DNA of 64,000 nt from R-RK-3 sp963842775. GTDB lineage: Bacteria; Pseudomonadota; Alphaproteobacteria; Rhizobiales; Rhodomicrobiaceae. The stretch lies in assembly GCA_963842775.1 (NCBI GenBank), contig CAWJHQ010000011.1:372001-436000 (forward strand), in the 5' to 3' direction. The stretch's first letter is position 1, and each line of letters opens with the position of its first letter. The notes under the pieces were generated by a model. That model saw only the letters and a list, made by a program, of their open reading frames with translations, did no database searches and had not been told where the DNA came from. This document shows positions 46,407 through 56,819 of the stretch, piece after piece. Made by a program: the position numbers and the translations under genes.

Positions 46407-47512
46407 GCCGCGGACTGTCGTCCAAAAACTTCGTCGAATATCCTTGCCGTTTCCGGGTCGATTTCAAGCAGATGTTTTTCAGAGTCCGTACGGTCATACT
46501 TCCAATTGGTGCTGATCTGCCGGCAATGCCAATATTCGAACTTCGATGTCGTAAGGATGTCTTTAAGAAATCCCCGCACAGCGCCATGAATATCCCAATG
46601 GCTGAAGCCGCAAAGGCCTCTAGGGTTGATGCAGTATTTCGTCGGCGAACAGCTATCATCCAGCTTTCGATAAAAGTGGTCTGAATGACGAACTGGATCC
46701 GTACTATTCATGAACATGGCGTGCCGCCATCGCCCTCGAAAGAGAAGATACCCAAGCGGCGAGCGGCGAGTCGCCGAGAATATGTCGGACTGAAAAACCG
46801 GCTTAACCAACTCATCCAAATCGGTACAAAGTACGGCAGAGGCTAGAGACAAGAATCTCAGCCGTGCGATGTTCAGAAGACCGACTTGCAAGAACAGTAA
46901 ATCGACAGAATGAGGATGTCCGAATTTGAACGGAGCGGAAATAATTTGAGCCTGCTTGATACCGGGCACTTTTCGCAATGTTTCAAGAGTATCCGACGGC
47001 TGATATCGGCTGGATCCGTTGTCGAAGAATACCAGACCTTGCAACCCATGCACCCGCACGTGATAGTCAGTCCAATCTCGCACCCAGTTCAGATCGTTGT
47101 CCTTTGATTTCAGTACGGCGCAATTCAACCCGCGAAACAACTCGGATTGTTCTTGAGGCAGCGGAATTTTGGCGTCGAAGGACCCATGCTGAAAACGAAG
47201 ATGTGTCGGCTTCCGACGACATCTCAGCCAGATTTGCGTATATCTCTTGAACTGCCAAATGGATGCGATGCGGAGATCCTCGCCATCGGCAGTGAATTTT
47301 CCTCCCCTTATCAAGGTCTCGAAGTTAAGAAGCTTGGGGCAGATCAGGCAGATGGACCGTTTGCCTGGAATATAAAAAGCATCATAGATAAGTGTATGGA
47401 AGTCATAATGCGTATCGACATCCACACCGCGCGATTCCGCTGGAATGATACAGTTACGCCTGAATTCCCCATCGGGAGGAAGTTCGATACTATTCAACGC
47501 TCCGATCATCAT
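46403..47512 (-). CDS. GT92-like glycosyltransferase in an AT-rich segment
   Basis: The GT-A-type domain has the family 92/2-like sequence KDNDLNWVRDWTDYHVRVHGLQGLVFFDNGSS, then a DS-type LLFLQVGLLNIARLRFLS and the metal-binding LCTDLDELV (DxD-like). The C-terminal WDIHGAVRGF and HCRQISTNWK are typical. It probably adds a sugar to a surface glycan. The start at 47512 (one of two adjacent ATGs, MMIGALN) gives about 369 residues; the ORF itself opens at 47686 with an arginine-rich, unlikely leader. The gene is AT-richer than its neighbours and replaces the front of gltX. Confidence 0.7.
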   Translation of the reverse strand: MMIGALNSIELPPDGEFRRNCIIPAESRGVDVDTHYDFHTLIYDAFYIPGKRSICLICPKLLNFETLIRGGKFTADGEDLRIASIWQFKRYTQIWLRCRRKPTHLRFQHGSFDAKIPLPQEQSELFRGLNCAVLKSKDNDLNWVRDWTDYHVRVHGLQGLVFFDNGSSRYQPSDTLETLRKVPGIKQAQIISAPFKFGHPHSVDLLFLQVGLLNIARLRFLSLASAVLCTDLDELVKPVFQSDIFSATRRSPLGYLLFRGRWRHAMFMNSTDPVRHSDHFYRKLDDSCSPTKYCINPRGLCGFSHWDIHGAVRGFLKDILTTSKFEYWHCRQISTNWKYDRTDSEKHLLEIDPETARIFDEVFGRQSAA

Positions 47513-47842
47513 AGCGCCAGGCCCCCATCGATCTTCTGTCGCATTCCCACGAGAACGCCCCATTTGTTGCGCCTTCGGCAGCGCGGCTCTTAGCACGAGC
47601 AGGCGCAAACGGAGAGTCCCGCTGGCGCAGGCCCGCCGCTGGCGAGAATTGCGGCCACAGGGAATGCCGCCGTATATCAATATCACACCCCAGCTGGGTC
47701 ACCGATCAAACCAATGCATTAGGCGGACCATACGATAATAGGCGGTAGGCCGCGCCGGCATACGAAGGTTTGCGCTGCATGGAGCGCGCACGCTCGGCGC
47801 TTGTGCGCTAAAATGATCTGTGTCGGCGAAGAGGAGTGTGAG
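47513..47842. other. Region between glycosyltransferase and SDR genes
   Basis: These 330 bases contain the divergent upstream regions of both genes. The minus-strand ORF continues to 47686 without protein-like features. No repeat, attachment site or RNA gene is seen. A GAGGAGTGTGAG ribosome site belongs to the SDR gene at 47843. Confidence 0.4.
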
Positions 47843-48622
47843 ATGGATCTTGGATTGGATGGGCGGAACGCTGTCGTATGTGCCTCGAGTCAAGGTCTCG
47901 GGCGTGCCTGTGCCATGGAGCTGGCAAGAGCCGGCTGCCGCGTCGTCATCAATGGCCGCGACGCAGCCGTTGTGGAGAAGACGGCTGCTGATATGCGGAA
48001 CGAAACGGGCGCGGATGTCCTGGCCGTCGTCGCTGATATCAGCACCCGTGCAGGGCAGGACGCGCTTCTGAGCGCGGTGCCTCACGTGGACATCCTCATC
48101 AACAATAATGGGGGGCCGCCATTCCGCGATTTTCGGGAGATCGATCGGGACGCCATGCAAGCGGGGCTGGTCGCGAACATGGTCTCGCCGATCGAAATGG
48201 TGCAACGCGTCATCGACGGCATGGTCGAGCGCCGGTTCGGCCGCATCGTCAACATCACCTCGGCGTCCGTGAAAATGCCGCTTGCCGGCCTCGATTTGTC
48301 GAGCGGAGCCAGAGCGGGATTGACCGGGTTCCTCGCAGGCGTGGCGCGTTCGGTTGCCCATGCCAACGTGACCATCAACTTCCTTCTGCCCGGTGCTTTC
48401 GATACGCGCCGGCTGAAATCCGGACAGGACGCGGCGGCACAGCGGCAGGGTGTCGATGTCGAGACGATCCGCGAGCGGGCGCGGGCGGCGATCCCGGCAA
48501 AGCGCTTTGGCGATCCGTCCGAATTCGGCGCTGCCTGCGCTTTCTTATGCTCGGCCCAGGCTGGATACATCACCGGGCAAAGCGTCCTGATCGACGGAGG
48601 TGCGTATCCTGGAGTGCTGTAA
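47843..48622 (+). CDS. SDR-family protein lacking the catalytic tyrosine
   Basis: This 259-residue Rossmann protein is like 3-oxoacyl-ACP reductases. The NAD(P) loop is CASSQGLGRACAMEL (residues 13-27), then VINGRD, the NNNG motif (ILINNNGG) and Ser140 in VNITSASV. The YxxxK position reads S153-S-G-A-R157 (LSSGARAGLTGF), so both catalytic Tyr and Lys are replaced. This SSxARAG form defines a known subgroup of uncertain chemistry. The C-terminus has TINFLLPGAFDTRR and GQSVLIDGG. It is transcribed alone and convergent with the erythromycin-esterase-like gene. Confidence 0.85.
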   Translation: MDLGLDGRNAVVCASSQGLGRACAMELARAGCRVVINGRDAAVVEKTAADMRNETGADVLAVVADISTRAGQDALLSAVPHVDILINNNGGPPFRDFREIDRDAMQAGLVANMVSPIEMVQRVIDGMVERRFGRIVNITSASVKMPLAGLDLSSGARAGLTGFLAGVARSVAHANVTINFLLPGAFDTRRLKSGQDAAAQRQGVDVETIRERARAAIPAKRFGDPSEFGAACAFLCSAQAGYITGQSVLIDGGAYPGVL

Positions 48623-48669
48623 GGGTTGCGAGGCGTGTCCGGACGCATACGGTCAGCCGAATGCAGATA

Positions 48670-50472
48670 TCATTTGATCAGCTGCGTCGCCGTGCTCGGT
48701 GAAATGAAGATGAAGCCATCATAAGTCTTGGGCAGATCCACCTCTTCAAATGACTCCGAAGGCGACTCCGGATCGTAGCCGGAGCCGATCCCCCTATGCA
48801 GCCTGGGTTTGCTCAGCCATCTGCCGAGCGCGCTGCTTTCCGGAACCCGCCGGAAATCAACAATGGAATTGGGGAAACCCGTCTCGGCAAGGAGCCCCTC
48901 GAAACTGACCGGTTTCGCCGGCGGGATATTCAAGGGGACAAGACTGTCGCCCGGCGACCCGATGCCGACGACGCGTTGTACCCGGACCTCGCCGCTATAT
49001 GAGCCGAACCCCAATACGACCATCTGCTTGCCGTAAAATTCGCGCAGATGCATGCCCATGGTCTTCTCGCCCGCGAAGGGCGTGGTGCCGACATGCCCAT
49101 TATGGGCCCAAAGCACGATTTTCTGCCCCGGAAACCGCTTTTCGGCGAGCCAGCGCGCATTCTCCGCCATGGCTTGATCCCGTTTGGCGAAGGCAAACAT
49201 GTTGCCCACGCTCGCGTCCGCTGTCCTTTCCTCCGCATATTGCTGCACAATACGCGCTGCCTGGGCAGCGTCCCGGTATACAGTCAGTGCTGAAAGTGTG
49301 GGAAGCGCATCGCGCCGGGCGTTGATGAGATCGACTACCTTGGCGGCATTGTTTCTGAAACGGTGCCAATCGGTGCCGGTCAACTTTCGCGGATATTGCA
49401 GCAGCGTTTCAAGCTCGGCGTAAGACTGCCGAATGGTGTCACCGTCGGCGCCGCCTATGTGCGCCGTCAGGCGGGTCGCGAGTTGCATCGCGACCGTGGC
49501 GTCCAGCATGTCGAAGCCGGAGAATGAGAGAACCGGACGCGGACCCCGCTTTCTGTTGTACTCGCGTATCCAATCGAGCACGGCGCGCCCTTCCTCGGTG
49601 TACCAGGTCCCGATATTCAGGGCGGCGAGGGCAGACGCCGTGTCACCCGTGGGCGCCTTGAGATACCCGTCGGCGATGAGCGCTTCGGCCCAATTGCCTT
49701 CGATGGCGAGGACGGTGAAGCCTTTTTTCTCCACCAGATATTCAAGCAGCCGTTGCTTCATCTGGAAGAACTCGGCCGTACCGTGACTCGCCTCGCCGAG
49801 CGCGACAATGCGGGCATCGCCGATCAGCCCGTCCAGTACGGCGAGATCGTCGAAGCCGCTTCCCGCATGGACAGTATCGAAGGGATGGGCCTGGGCGGCG
49901 AGGTCGGCCAGAATGGCGGTTCGCTCGGCAGCGGTCACCGGCGGTTTCGCCAGGCTTTCCCGCGTCAGCTTGCCGTCGATCCAAAACTTCTCCGAGAGAG
50001 TTTCGCTGTATCGCCAACCCCAGCCGCCGCCGCTCTTTCTCCAGAGCTCGCGTTGGACCGCCTCGGTCTTGAGGGTCATATTCTGAACGGGGCGGGCATA
50101 GCGTTGCGAGACGCGGGCTAAGACGATGGCTTCATCGCCCTCCAGATCGACGCGCTCGATGACGCCCTCGGAGATCAGGTCGGGTCCAATGGCAACGTTA
50201 TTCTGCCAAAGGGCCATGATCTGGGAGAGGTTTAGCGTCTCGCCGGTAATCTCCAGATGCGTATAGTCCGGATCATAGACCGAGCGAATAGCGTTCAAAT
50301 CCTTCTGCGCCGTAGCCGCCATGAGCCGCTGATATTCGGCCTCAATTCCCTGACAGGCCTCCCTTGCCGCTTCCGGAATAGCCTGGCATTGGCTTTCGTT
50401 TTGCGCGGATGTCTCAGCCATCGCTGCAGTTGAGACAAACAGAATGACGCTGAGATTGATGATGATCTTCAT
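48670..50472 (-). CDS. Exported DUF4440/SnoaL-like plus erythromycin-esterase-family fusion
   Basis: This 600-residue protein has a signal peptide (MKIIINLSVILFVSTAAMAE), then a SnoaL/DUF4440-like domain (about 30-165: YQRLMAATAQKDLNAIRSVYDPDYTHLE to GGGWGWRYSETL). The erythromycin esterase/EreA-like domain (about 185-600) has VALGEASHGTAEFFQMKQRLLEYLV, VLAIEGNWAEALIADGYL, FSGFDMLDATVAMQL and LWAHNGHVG, with the Glu and two His expected for the active site. Most family members are not macrolide esterases, so resistance should not be assumed. The pairing of these two domains in one secreted protein is unusual. Confidence 0.85.
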   Translation of the reverse strand: MKIIINLSVILFVSTAAMAETSAQNESQCQAIPEAAREACQGIEAEYQRLMAATAQKDLNAIRSVYDPDYTHLEITGETLNLSQIMALWQNNVAIGPDLISEGVIERVDLEGDEAIVLARVSQRYARPVQNMTLKTEAVQRELWRKSGGGWGWRYSETLSEKFWIDGKLTRESLAKPPVTAAERTAILADLAAQAHPFDTVHAGSGFDDLAVLDGLIGDARIVALGEASHGTAEFFQMKQRLLEYLVEKKGFTVLAIEGNWAEALIADGYLKAPTGDTASALAALNIGTWYTEEGRAVLDWIREYNRKRGPRPVLSFSGFDMLDATVAMQLATRLTAHIGGADGDTIRQSYAELETLLQYPRKLTGTDWHRFRNNAAKVVDLINARRDALPTLSALTVYRDAAQAARIVQQYAEERTADASVGNMFAFAKRDQAMAENARWLAEKRFPGQKIVLWAHNGHVGTTPFAGEKTMGMHLREFYGKQMVVLGFGSYSGEVRVQRVVGIGSPGDSLVPLNIPPAKPVSFEGLLAETGFPNSIVDFRRVPESSALGRWLSKPRLHRGIGSGYDPESPSESFEEVDLPKTYDGFIFISPSTATQLIK

Positions 50473-50727
50473 CGATTTGCCCTGTCACCGATCGTTGTCT
50501 CGGAATCCAAGCGCGTCGCTCGAGGCGTTAGTGAATCACGCGTCAGATGAATGAAGGCAATAAGCCTGACGGCGGCGATCGGTCAGAGAGCGGATGAAGG
50601 AGATGGTCCTGAGGGCGGCACTCGCCGGCCGGGAGCTGGTTGGCGAGAGCCTGATCGTCGAGCTTGATATGCACGAGAAAAGGGCGCCGTCAAAGATCGC
50701 TCCTTGACGGCGACCATTCGGCTAGCC
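50473..50727. other. Intergenic region with terminator
   Basis: These 255 bases separate two minus-strand genes. They hold the cyclase terminator at 50685-50712 and, on the other side, the promoter region of the esterase-family gene. A short plus-strand reading (GGRELVGESLIVELDM) resembles a conserved protein end but has no start and cannot be assigned. Confidence 0.4.
50685..50712 (-). terminator. Intrinsic terminator after the cyclase gene
   Basis: CGCCGTCAA (50685-50693) and TTGACGGCG (50704-50712) form a perfect 9-bp stem with a 10-base loop. On the minus strand it is followed by CCCTTTTCTC. It lies 16 bases after the cyclase stop. Confidence 0.75.
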
Positions 50728-51685
50728 TTAGCGCACCGCCACCGGGGAGACGGTGGAGCCGGTGCCGCCTTGGATTTTCAGCGGCTGCATGATGAATGCG
50801 AACTCGGAGACCTGCTTGGATGCCATCTCGTCAAGTTTCAGATTTTCAAGCAGATGCACCCCGTTGACCACTAGCGCAATCTGATGAACGGGCAGGGAGA
50901 TCAGAGGATCGGGACCGGGGCTGACTTCCACCGGCCAATTGTCGGAGCCGAGCAGCATCGGATCCTTCTCGATCAGCCACTGCGCCGCCTTCGCGCCGAT
51001 GCCGGGGCAGGATTTCACGTAACGCGGGTTGTCCTTCGCCGTAGAGCTTGCCCCATCCGGTATGGATGAGCACCGCATCTCCGGGCTGCAAAGTCAGACC
51101 CTGCTTTTGCATTGCCCCTTGGAGATCCTCGACGGTGATCTCGTAATTGTCGCCGAGCATCTCGACGCCCTTATATCCCGCGACATCGATCATCACCCCT
51201 CGGGTGAACAATTGGCCCACGCCATGGATGCCGTATTTGGTGAAACCGCCGCGGGTGACGTTCTCGCTCACCTTGGCGCAATTGTACCAGCTGTCCTCAT
51301 GCGTCTGATGCGCGAAGCCGTCGAACTGCGTCCCGACCTGGCCGAGTTCGGTGATGATGAGTTCCTCGTTGGAGCCGCGCCGGTTGGATTGGGGGTTCAT
51401 GAAAGTGCGCTTGGCGTGGATATCGAAGCGCCGCGTGCCGAAGAACGCCATGTTCGGCCCGAGCACATGCGCCATCTCGATGACCTCGCCGGTCTTGATC
51501 AGCTTGGCGGCATTGAGCACCGCCGCCGGCTTCTGATGGTTCATCGAGCCGCGCTGGTCGTCCGCACCCCATTTGGAAGGACAGCGCTGGCTTTCGGGCG
51601 GCGGAGACCAGCTTGGCGTTTGCGCGAGTGCCGCGGCCGAAACGAGCGAAGTCAGAATGGCCGCGCAAACAGGGGTGATCTTCAT
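50728..51685 (-). CDS. Exported cyclase-family (KynB-like) metal hydrolase (frame break near 51037)
   Basis: This cyclase-family amidohydrolase, related to kynurenine formamidase, has a signal peptide (MKITPVCAAILTSLVSAAALAQ). The metal motif is GTQFDGFAHQ, where Gln replaces the first His of the HxGTHxDxPxH pattern, as in the subgroup with GTQWDxxAH. VMIDVAGYKG, GDAVLIHTGWGKLYG and DNWPVEV follow. The frame changes at 51034-51040; removing one G joins GWGKLYG to KDNPRYVKSCPGIG. Corrected length is about 318 residues. The substrate is unknown. It lies beside an aminotransferase and peptide-transport genes. Confidence 0.85.
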
Positions 51686-51855
51686 GGCGTCTCCTCGATC
51701 GATATTTTTATAGCGGAGACAGTCTGATTGCGTATTCGGGACGTTTAATGGCGATTTGCCTGAGTGGGACACTGCGATCCCCGCGGATACCTGCTCGTGA
51801 CCCTTGGCGACGGAGCTGGAACCGTCGGCTCGAGCGTGAAGCGGAATTGCTGGCG

Positions 51856-52788
51856 CTAGTCGTAGTCGATGGGCGTTGCGTCCCAGCCTTCGTCATGGCG
51901 TTGCCAGTAGAGCGCCGTCAATCGGCTGCTCAGGGGACCGATCTCACCATCGTCGACCGGCTTGCCGCCCACGCGTGTGACCGGCAGTATGCCGCCGGCG
52001 GTGCTGGTCAGAAAGGCCTCATCGGCCGACCTCAGCGCGTCCGGCGATATGGCGCCGATCACCGTCTTGACGTTGAGTTCGGAGAGGAGGTCGAGCGCGG
52101 TTTGCCGCGTGATGCCTTCAAGGCACGTCCCGCCCGGCGTCGTCACAACCCCGTCCTTCACGGCGAAAATATTGAAGCCCGGGCCTTCGGCGAGGTTTCC
52201 ATCGGCGTCGACCAGGACGGGAAGATCGCAGCCTTGCTCATAGGCCTCGTAGATCGCGCGGATCATGTCGCCCCAATGGAAGTTCTTGCAGGTGGGATCG
52301 ACCGACTGAGGCGGGATCCGCAGGACCGACGAGATGTGGAGATTGATGCCACGCCGGCGCATTTCGTCATTGGCGATCCAGACGAAGGGAATCGCGAATG
52401 CAATGAAGCGGTTCTCGAACTGCCGCGGATCGCGCGTTCCGGCCGGCGCGACACCGCGCGTGCAAATCACCTCGACATAGGCGTCGCGCAGCCCGCTGAG
52501 CCGCATCAGCTCGTGAAGAACCGCCTCGATTTCGGCCCGGCTATGCGGCAATGTCATGCGCAATCCGGCGACGCTTTTTTCGAACCGGTCGAGGTGATGC
52601 CGGAGGCGGAAAAAGCGACCCTTCCAGACATGCACGACGTCATAAGTCACGTCCGACCTGATAAATCCCCAATCGAGAATCGAGATTTTCGCCTCTCGGA
52701 TCGGCACATATTCGCCGTCGATGAAGGCGACACCTTCGGAAAGCGGAAGACGCTCCGCTGCCGGTTTCCTTGCGGCCAAGATCGACAT
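51856..52788 (-). CDS. Class IV (fold type IV) PLP aminotransferase
   Basis: This D-amino-acid/branched-chain-type transaminase of 310 residues has FIDGEYVPIREAKISILDWGFIRSD at the N-terminus, FRLRHHLDRFEKS, the PLP Lys in DPTCKNFHWGDMI, the phosphate-binding Glu and Asn in ADGNLAEGPGFNIFAV, then GITRQTALDLL and STAGGILPV. The ATG at 52788 follows GGGAG; the ORF's 53-codon upstream extension covers the divergent promoter and is rejected. The substrate could be a D-amino acid or a branched-chain amino acid and cannot be decided by eye. It is divergent from the Opp transporter operon. Confidence 0.9.
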   Translation of the reverse strand: MSILAARKPAAERLPLSEGVAFIDGEYVPIREAKISILDWGFIRSDVTYDVVHVWKGRFFRLRHHLDRFEKSVAGLRMTLPHSRAEIEAVLHELMRLSGLRDAYVEVICTRGVAPAGTRDPRQFENRFIAFAIPFVWIANDEMRRRGINLHISSVLRIPPQSVDPTCKNFHWGDMIRAIYEAYEQGCDLPVLVDADGNLAEGPGFNIFAVKDGVVTTPGGTCLEGITRQTALDLLSELNVKTVIGAISPDALRSADEAFLTSTAGGILPVTRVGGKPVDDGEIGPLSSRLTALYWQRHDEGWDATPIDYD

Positions 52789-53125
52789 TTGAAGGCTCCC
52801 TCCAACGAAAAGCGTCGCCTGCAAGGAAACTCTGTCCCGCGCGATCTTGCAAGTGGGATGGACACGGGCGTGTATCGCATGGGCGGCGTGCACAGACATT
52901 ATTCTTGACACCGACGCCAGCCCGGCTAGCGTTTCGTGGCGAGCCAATTTTGCATTGGCATACGTCGGGAGCGCCGCGCCGAATGACTACGGCCAGCGGA
53001 ATCGTCAACAGCTTGAGCCTCGTTCCGTTTCGCTCCCGGTCTATTGCTGGGGCGGGTGTTCGAGAGCGTCGTCTCGGCGGGGTTCGCGGAGGCACCGCGT
53101 TGCTCTCTTGCGGAGTGCGGCCCTG
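52789..53125. other. Divergent promoter region, aminotransferase/Opp operon
   Basis: These 337 bases lie between the divergent aminotransferase and oppD-like genes. A good plus-strand promoter is at 52905-52932. ORFs that run through it in several frames have no family features. No operator palindrome was noticed. Confidence 0.45.
52905..52932 (+). promoter_or_regulatory. Predicted promoter of the Opp-type operon
   Basis: A consensus -35 TTGACA (52905-52910) and TAGCGT (52927-52932) as -10 are spaced by 16 bases. The start of oppD lies about 190 bases downstream, leaving a long leader. Confidence 0.45.
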
Positions 53126-54120
53126 ATGATGGATGGACCGGCGCCCGTTCTTGCAGTCGATGGCCTGTCGATCCGCTTCGGGGCGTCAGGCCCCGCTCTG
53201 GTCGACAATGTGTCGTTCTCGCTATGGCCGGGCGAGACCTTGTGTCTCGTCGGCGAATCCGGTTGCGGCAAGTCGCTGACCGCGCTCGCGCTGATGGGCC
53301 TGTTGCCGCCCGGCGCGCGGCCTGCCGGCCGGGCGCTGTTCGAGGGACGCGATCTGCTGACCCTCCCCGTACGGCAGATGCAGGACCTGCGCGGCGATCG
53401 CATGGCGATGATCTTCCAGGAGCCGATGACCTCCCTCAACCCGGCGTTCCGCGTCGGTGACCAGATTGCCGAAAGCATCGTCCGCCATCGCAAGGTCACG
53501 GGGGCAGACGCCCGCGGGCTCGCGCTCGAGATGTTGCGCAAGGTTCGCATTCCCGCCGCCAAGGACCGGTTTGACGCCTATCCGCACCAGCTCTCGGGCG
53601 GCATGCGCCAGCGCATCATGATCGCCATGGCGCTCGTCAATGGGCCCGATCTTCTCATCGCGGACGAACCGACGACCGCGCTCGACGTCACCATCCAGGC
53701 GCAGATCCTGACACTCATGCGCGAGTTGCAGCAGGCGGCGGGCATGGCGATGATCCTGGTCACCCACGATCTCGGCGTCGTCGCGGAGGTGGCGGACCGG
53801 GTCGCCGTCATGTATGCGGGGCGCATCGTCGAAACCGGGACTGCAAGGGACCTCTTCGACGATCCACAGCACCCCTACACGCTCGGGCTGATCGGCTCGC
53901 TTCCCTCGCTTGGCCGCCGCGCGGGCCGGCTCGCCACGATCCCCGGTTCTGTCCCTTCGCCCGACCGATTCCCGGCGGGCTGCCGCTTCGCAACGCGATG
54001 CCCATTCGCTGACGAGCGGTGCCGGCGCGAAATACCGCCGCTTGCCGAGATCGGCGCCAATGGACACCTCGCCGCCTGCTTCAAGGCTCCGCTCGAGGCC
54101 CGCATCGGCGGACTTGCGGC

Positions 54121-54124
<4 letters not shown>
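53126..54124 (+). CDS. Oligopeptide/dipeptide ABC transporter ATPase (OppD/DppD-like)
   Basis: This is one of two ATPases powering a peptide importer. Walker A is GESGCGKS, the Q-loop is in MIFQEPMTSLNPAF, the signature is LSGGMRQR and Walker B is LLIADEPTTALDVT, with the H-loop in LVTHDLGVVAE. The C-terminal oligopeptide extension holds the Cys-rich CRFATRCPFADERC (Fe-S type cluster motif of OppD proteins). The start at 53126 is one of two adjacent ATGs. It overlaps the next ATPase by ATGA. Its 332 residues are normal. Confidence 0.93.
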
Positions 54125-55212
<1,088 letters not shown>

Positions 55213-55228
55213 ATGGAGGGGGATGGAC

Positions 55229-56740
55229 ATGAAGACAGCAAACAATGGACGCGCGAGGATCGCGGCGCTTCTGCTCGCCACGATTTTTGGGTCGGCGCCG
55301 GCATTTGCCGCCGATCTGCGCATCGGTCTGCAGGAAGACCCGGATGTGCTCGACCCGCACGAGGCGCGCACTTTCGTCGGCCGCATCGTCTTCAACGCTC
55401 TGTGCGACAAGCTCGTCGACAGCAATGAAAAGCTCGAGATCATCCCGCGCATCGCGACGAGCTGGGCATTCTCCGCCGACGGCAAGATTTTGACCATGAA
55501 ACTTCGCGGCGGCGCGAAATTCCACGACGGTACAGCGCTCGACGCAGCCGCTGTGAAGGCGAATATAGACCGCGCAAGGACGATGCAGACGAGCCGGCGC
55601 AGGAGCGAGCTGGCGTCGGTCGCGAGCGTCGAGGCGCCCGACGCGGCGACCGTCGTCTTCAATTTGACGGCGCCCGATGCGCCGCTGCTGGCCCAACTCT
55701 CGGACCGCGCCGGAATGCTCCTGTCGCCCAAGAGCTTCGACAGTCCGGTCGGGCCGAACCCGGTCTGCTCGGGCCCCTACAAATTCGTCGAACGCGTGCA
55801 AAATGACCGCATCGTCCTCGCCCGCTTCAAGGACCATTGGGAAGCGGACAAATACACTTTCGACAATGTGACGTTCCGGGTCATCACGGATACGACCGTG
55901 CGGCTTGCCAATCTGAGGTCCGGCCAGCTCGACATGATCGAGCGCCTCGCCCCGAGTGACGTCAAGTCGGCAAAGTCGGACGCCAATCTGAAGGTGGTCA
56001 GCATCGCCGGTCTCGGCTATCAGGGCATCACCATCAATGTCGCCAATGGCGAGCGGGCCAAGACGCCGCTTGCCCTGGACAAGCGCGTGCGCCAGGCGCT
56101 GTCGCTCGCCATCGACAGGGACGCCATCAACCAGGTCGTTCACGAGGGTCTGATGACGCCGTCCGGGCAGCCCTTTCCGCCCGCGAGCCCCTATCATGAC
56201 AAGTCGTTCCCCACGCCGAAGCGCGATATCGCCAAGGCCAAGGAGCTGCTGAAGGCCGCCGGCGCCGAGACGGTCAGCTTCGAGATGCAGGTTGCCAACT
56301 CGACCATCGAGCAGCAGCTCGGCCAGGTCGTCCAGGCAATGGCCAGTGAGGCGGGCATCGACATCAAGATCAAATCGACCGAATTTGCCGCAATGCTGAA
56401 GGCGCAAGGGTCGGGTGACTTCCAGTCGACCCTGCTGCAATGGTCGGGCCGCGTCGATCCCGATGGCAATATCCACCAGTTCGTCACGACGGGCGGCGGA
56501 CTCAACGACCCGAAATACTCCAATGCCGAGGTCGATAAGGCGCTCAACACGGCGCGCGGGATCTACGATGTCGCCGAACGGCAGAAGCTTTATGTGGCAG
56601 CCGAGAAGATCTTGAGGGAGGACCTGCCCATCATCTACCTCTTCCATCAGTCGTGGATCTGGGCGATCAGCACCAAGGTCTCGGGCTTCGCGCCCAATCC
56701 GGACGGCATGATCCGCCTCGCCGGCATGAAACTCAACTGA
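55229..56740 (+). CDS. ABC transporter peptide-binding protein (SBP family 5)
   Basis: This periplasmic peptide or opine-type receptor has about 503 residues. The signal peptide ends APAFAADL. The family 5 signature region is WAFSADGKILTMKLRGGAKFHDGTALDAAAVK, and later RQALSLAIDRDAINQ and PSGQPFPPASPYHD are typical of glutathione/dipeptide-type binders. Of two ATGs, 55229 lies 6-7 bases after GGAGGGGG and is chosen; 55223 abuts it. The neighbouring gamma-glutamyltransferase suggests a gamma-glutamyl peptide ligand, by inference only. Confidence 0.93.
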   Translation: MKTANNGRARIAALLLATIFGSAPAFAADLRIGLQEDPDVLDPHEARTFVGRIVFNALCDKLVDSNEKLEIIPRIATSWAFSADGKILTMKLRGGAKFHDGTALDAAAVKANIDRARTMQTSRRRSELASVASVEAPDAATVVFNLTAPDAPLLAQLSDRAGMLLSPKSFDSPVGPNPVCSGPYKFVERVQNDRIVLARFKDHWEADKYTFDNVTFRVITDTTVRLANLRSGQLDMIERLAPSDVKSAKSDANLKVVSIAGLGYQGITINVANGERAKTPLALDKRVRQALSLAIDRDAINQVVHEGLMTPSGQPFPPASPYHDKSFPTPKRDIAKAKELLKAAGAETVSFEMQVANSTIEQQLGQVVQAMASEAGIDIKIKSTEFAAMLKAQGSGDFQSTLLQWSGRVDPDGNIHQFVTTGGGLNDPKYSNAEVDKALNTARGIYDVAERQKLYVAAEKILREDLPIIYLFHQSWIWAISTKVSGFAPNPDGMIRLAGMKLN

Positions 56741-56819
56741 TCGCGGGCCGGGCCAATTCCCCTCATGCGGGGATCGGCTCCTTGCCCAATCCGTTTGCTT
56801 CACTGAAGGCTTTGCCACG

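Noticed and set aside
48670..50472. Macrolide resistance gene
   Set aside because: Only the broad erythromycin-esterase family fold is seen; most members are not resistance enzymes and the domain fusion is atypical.
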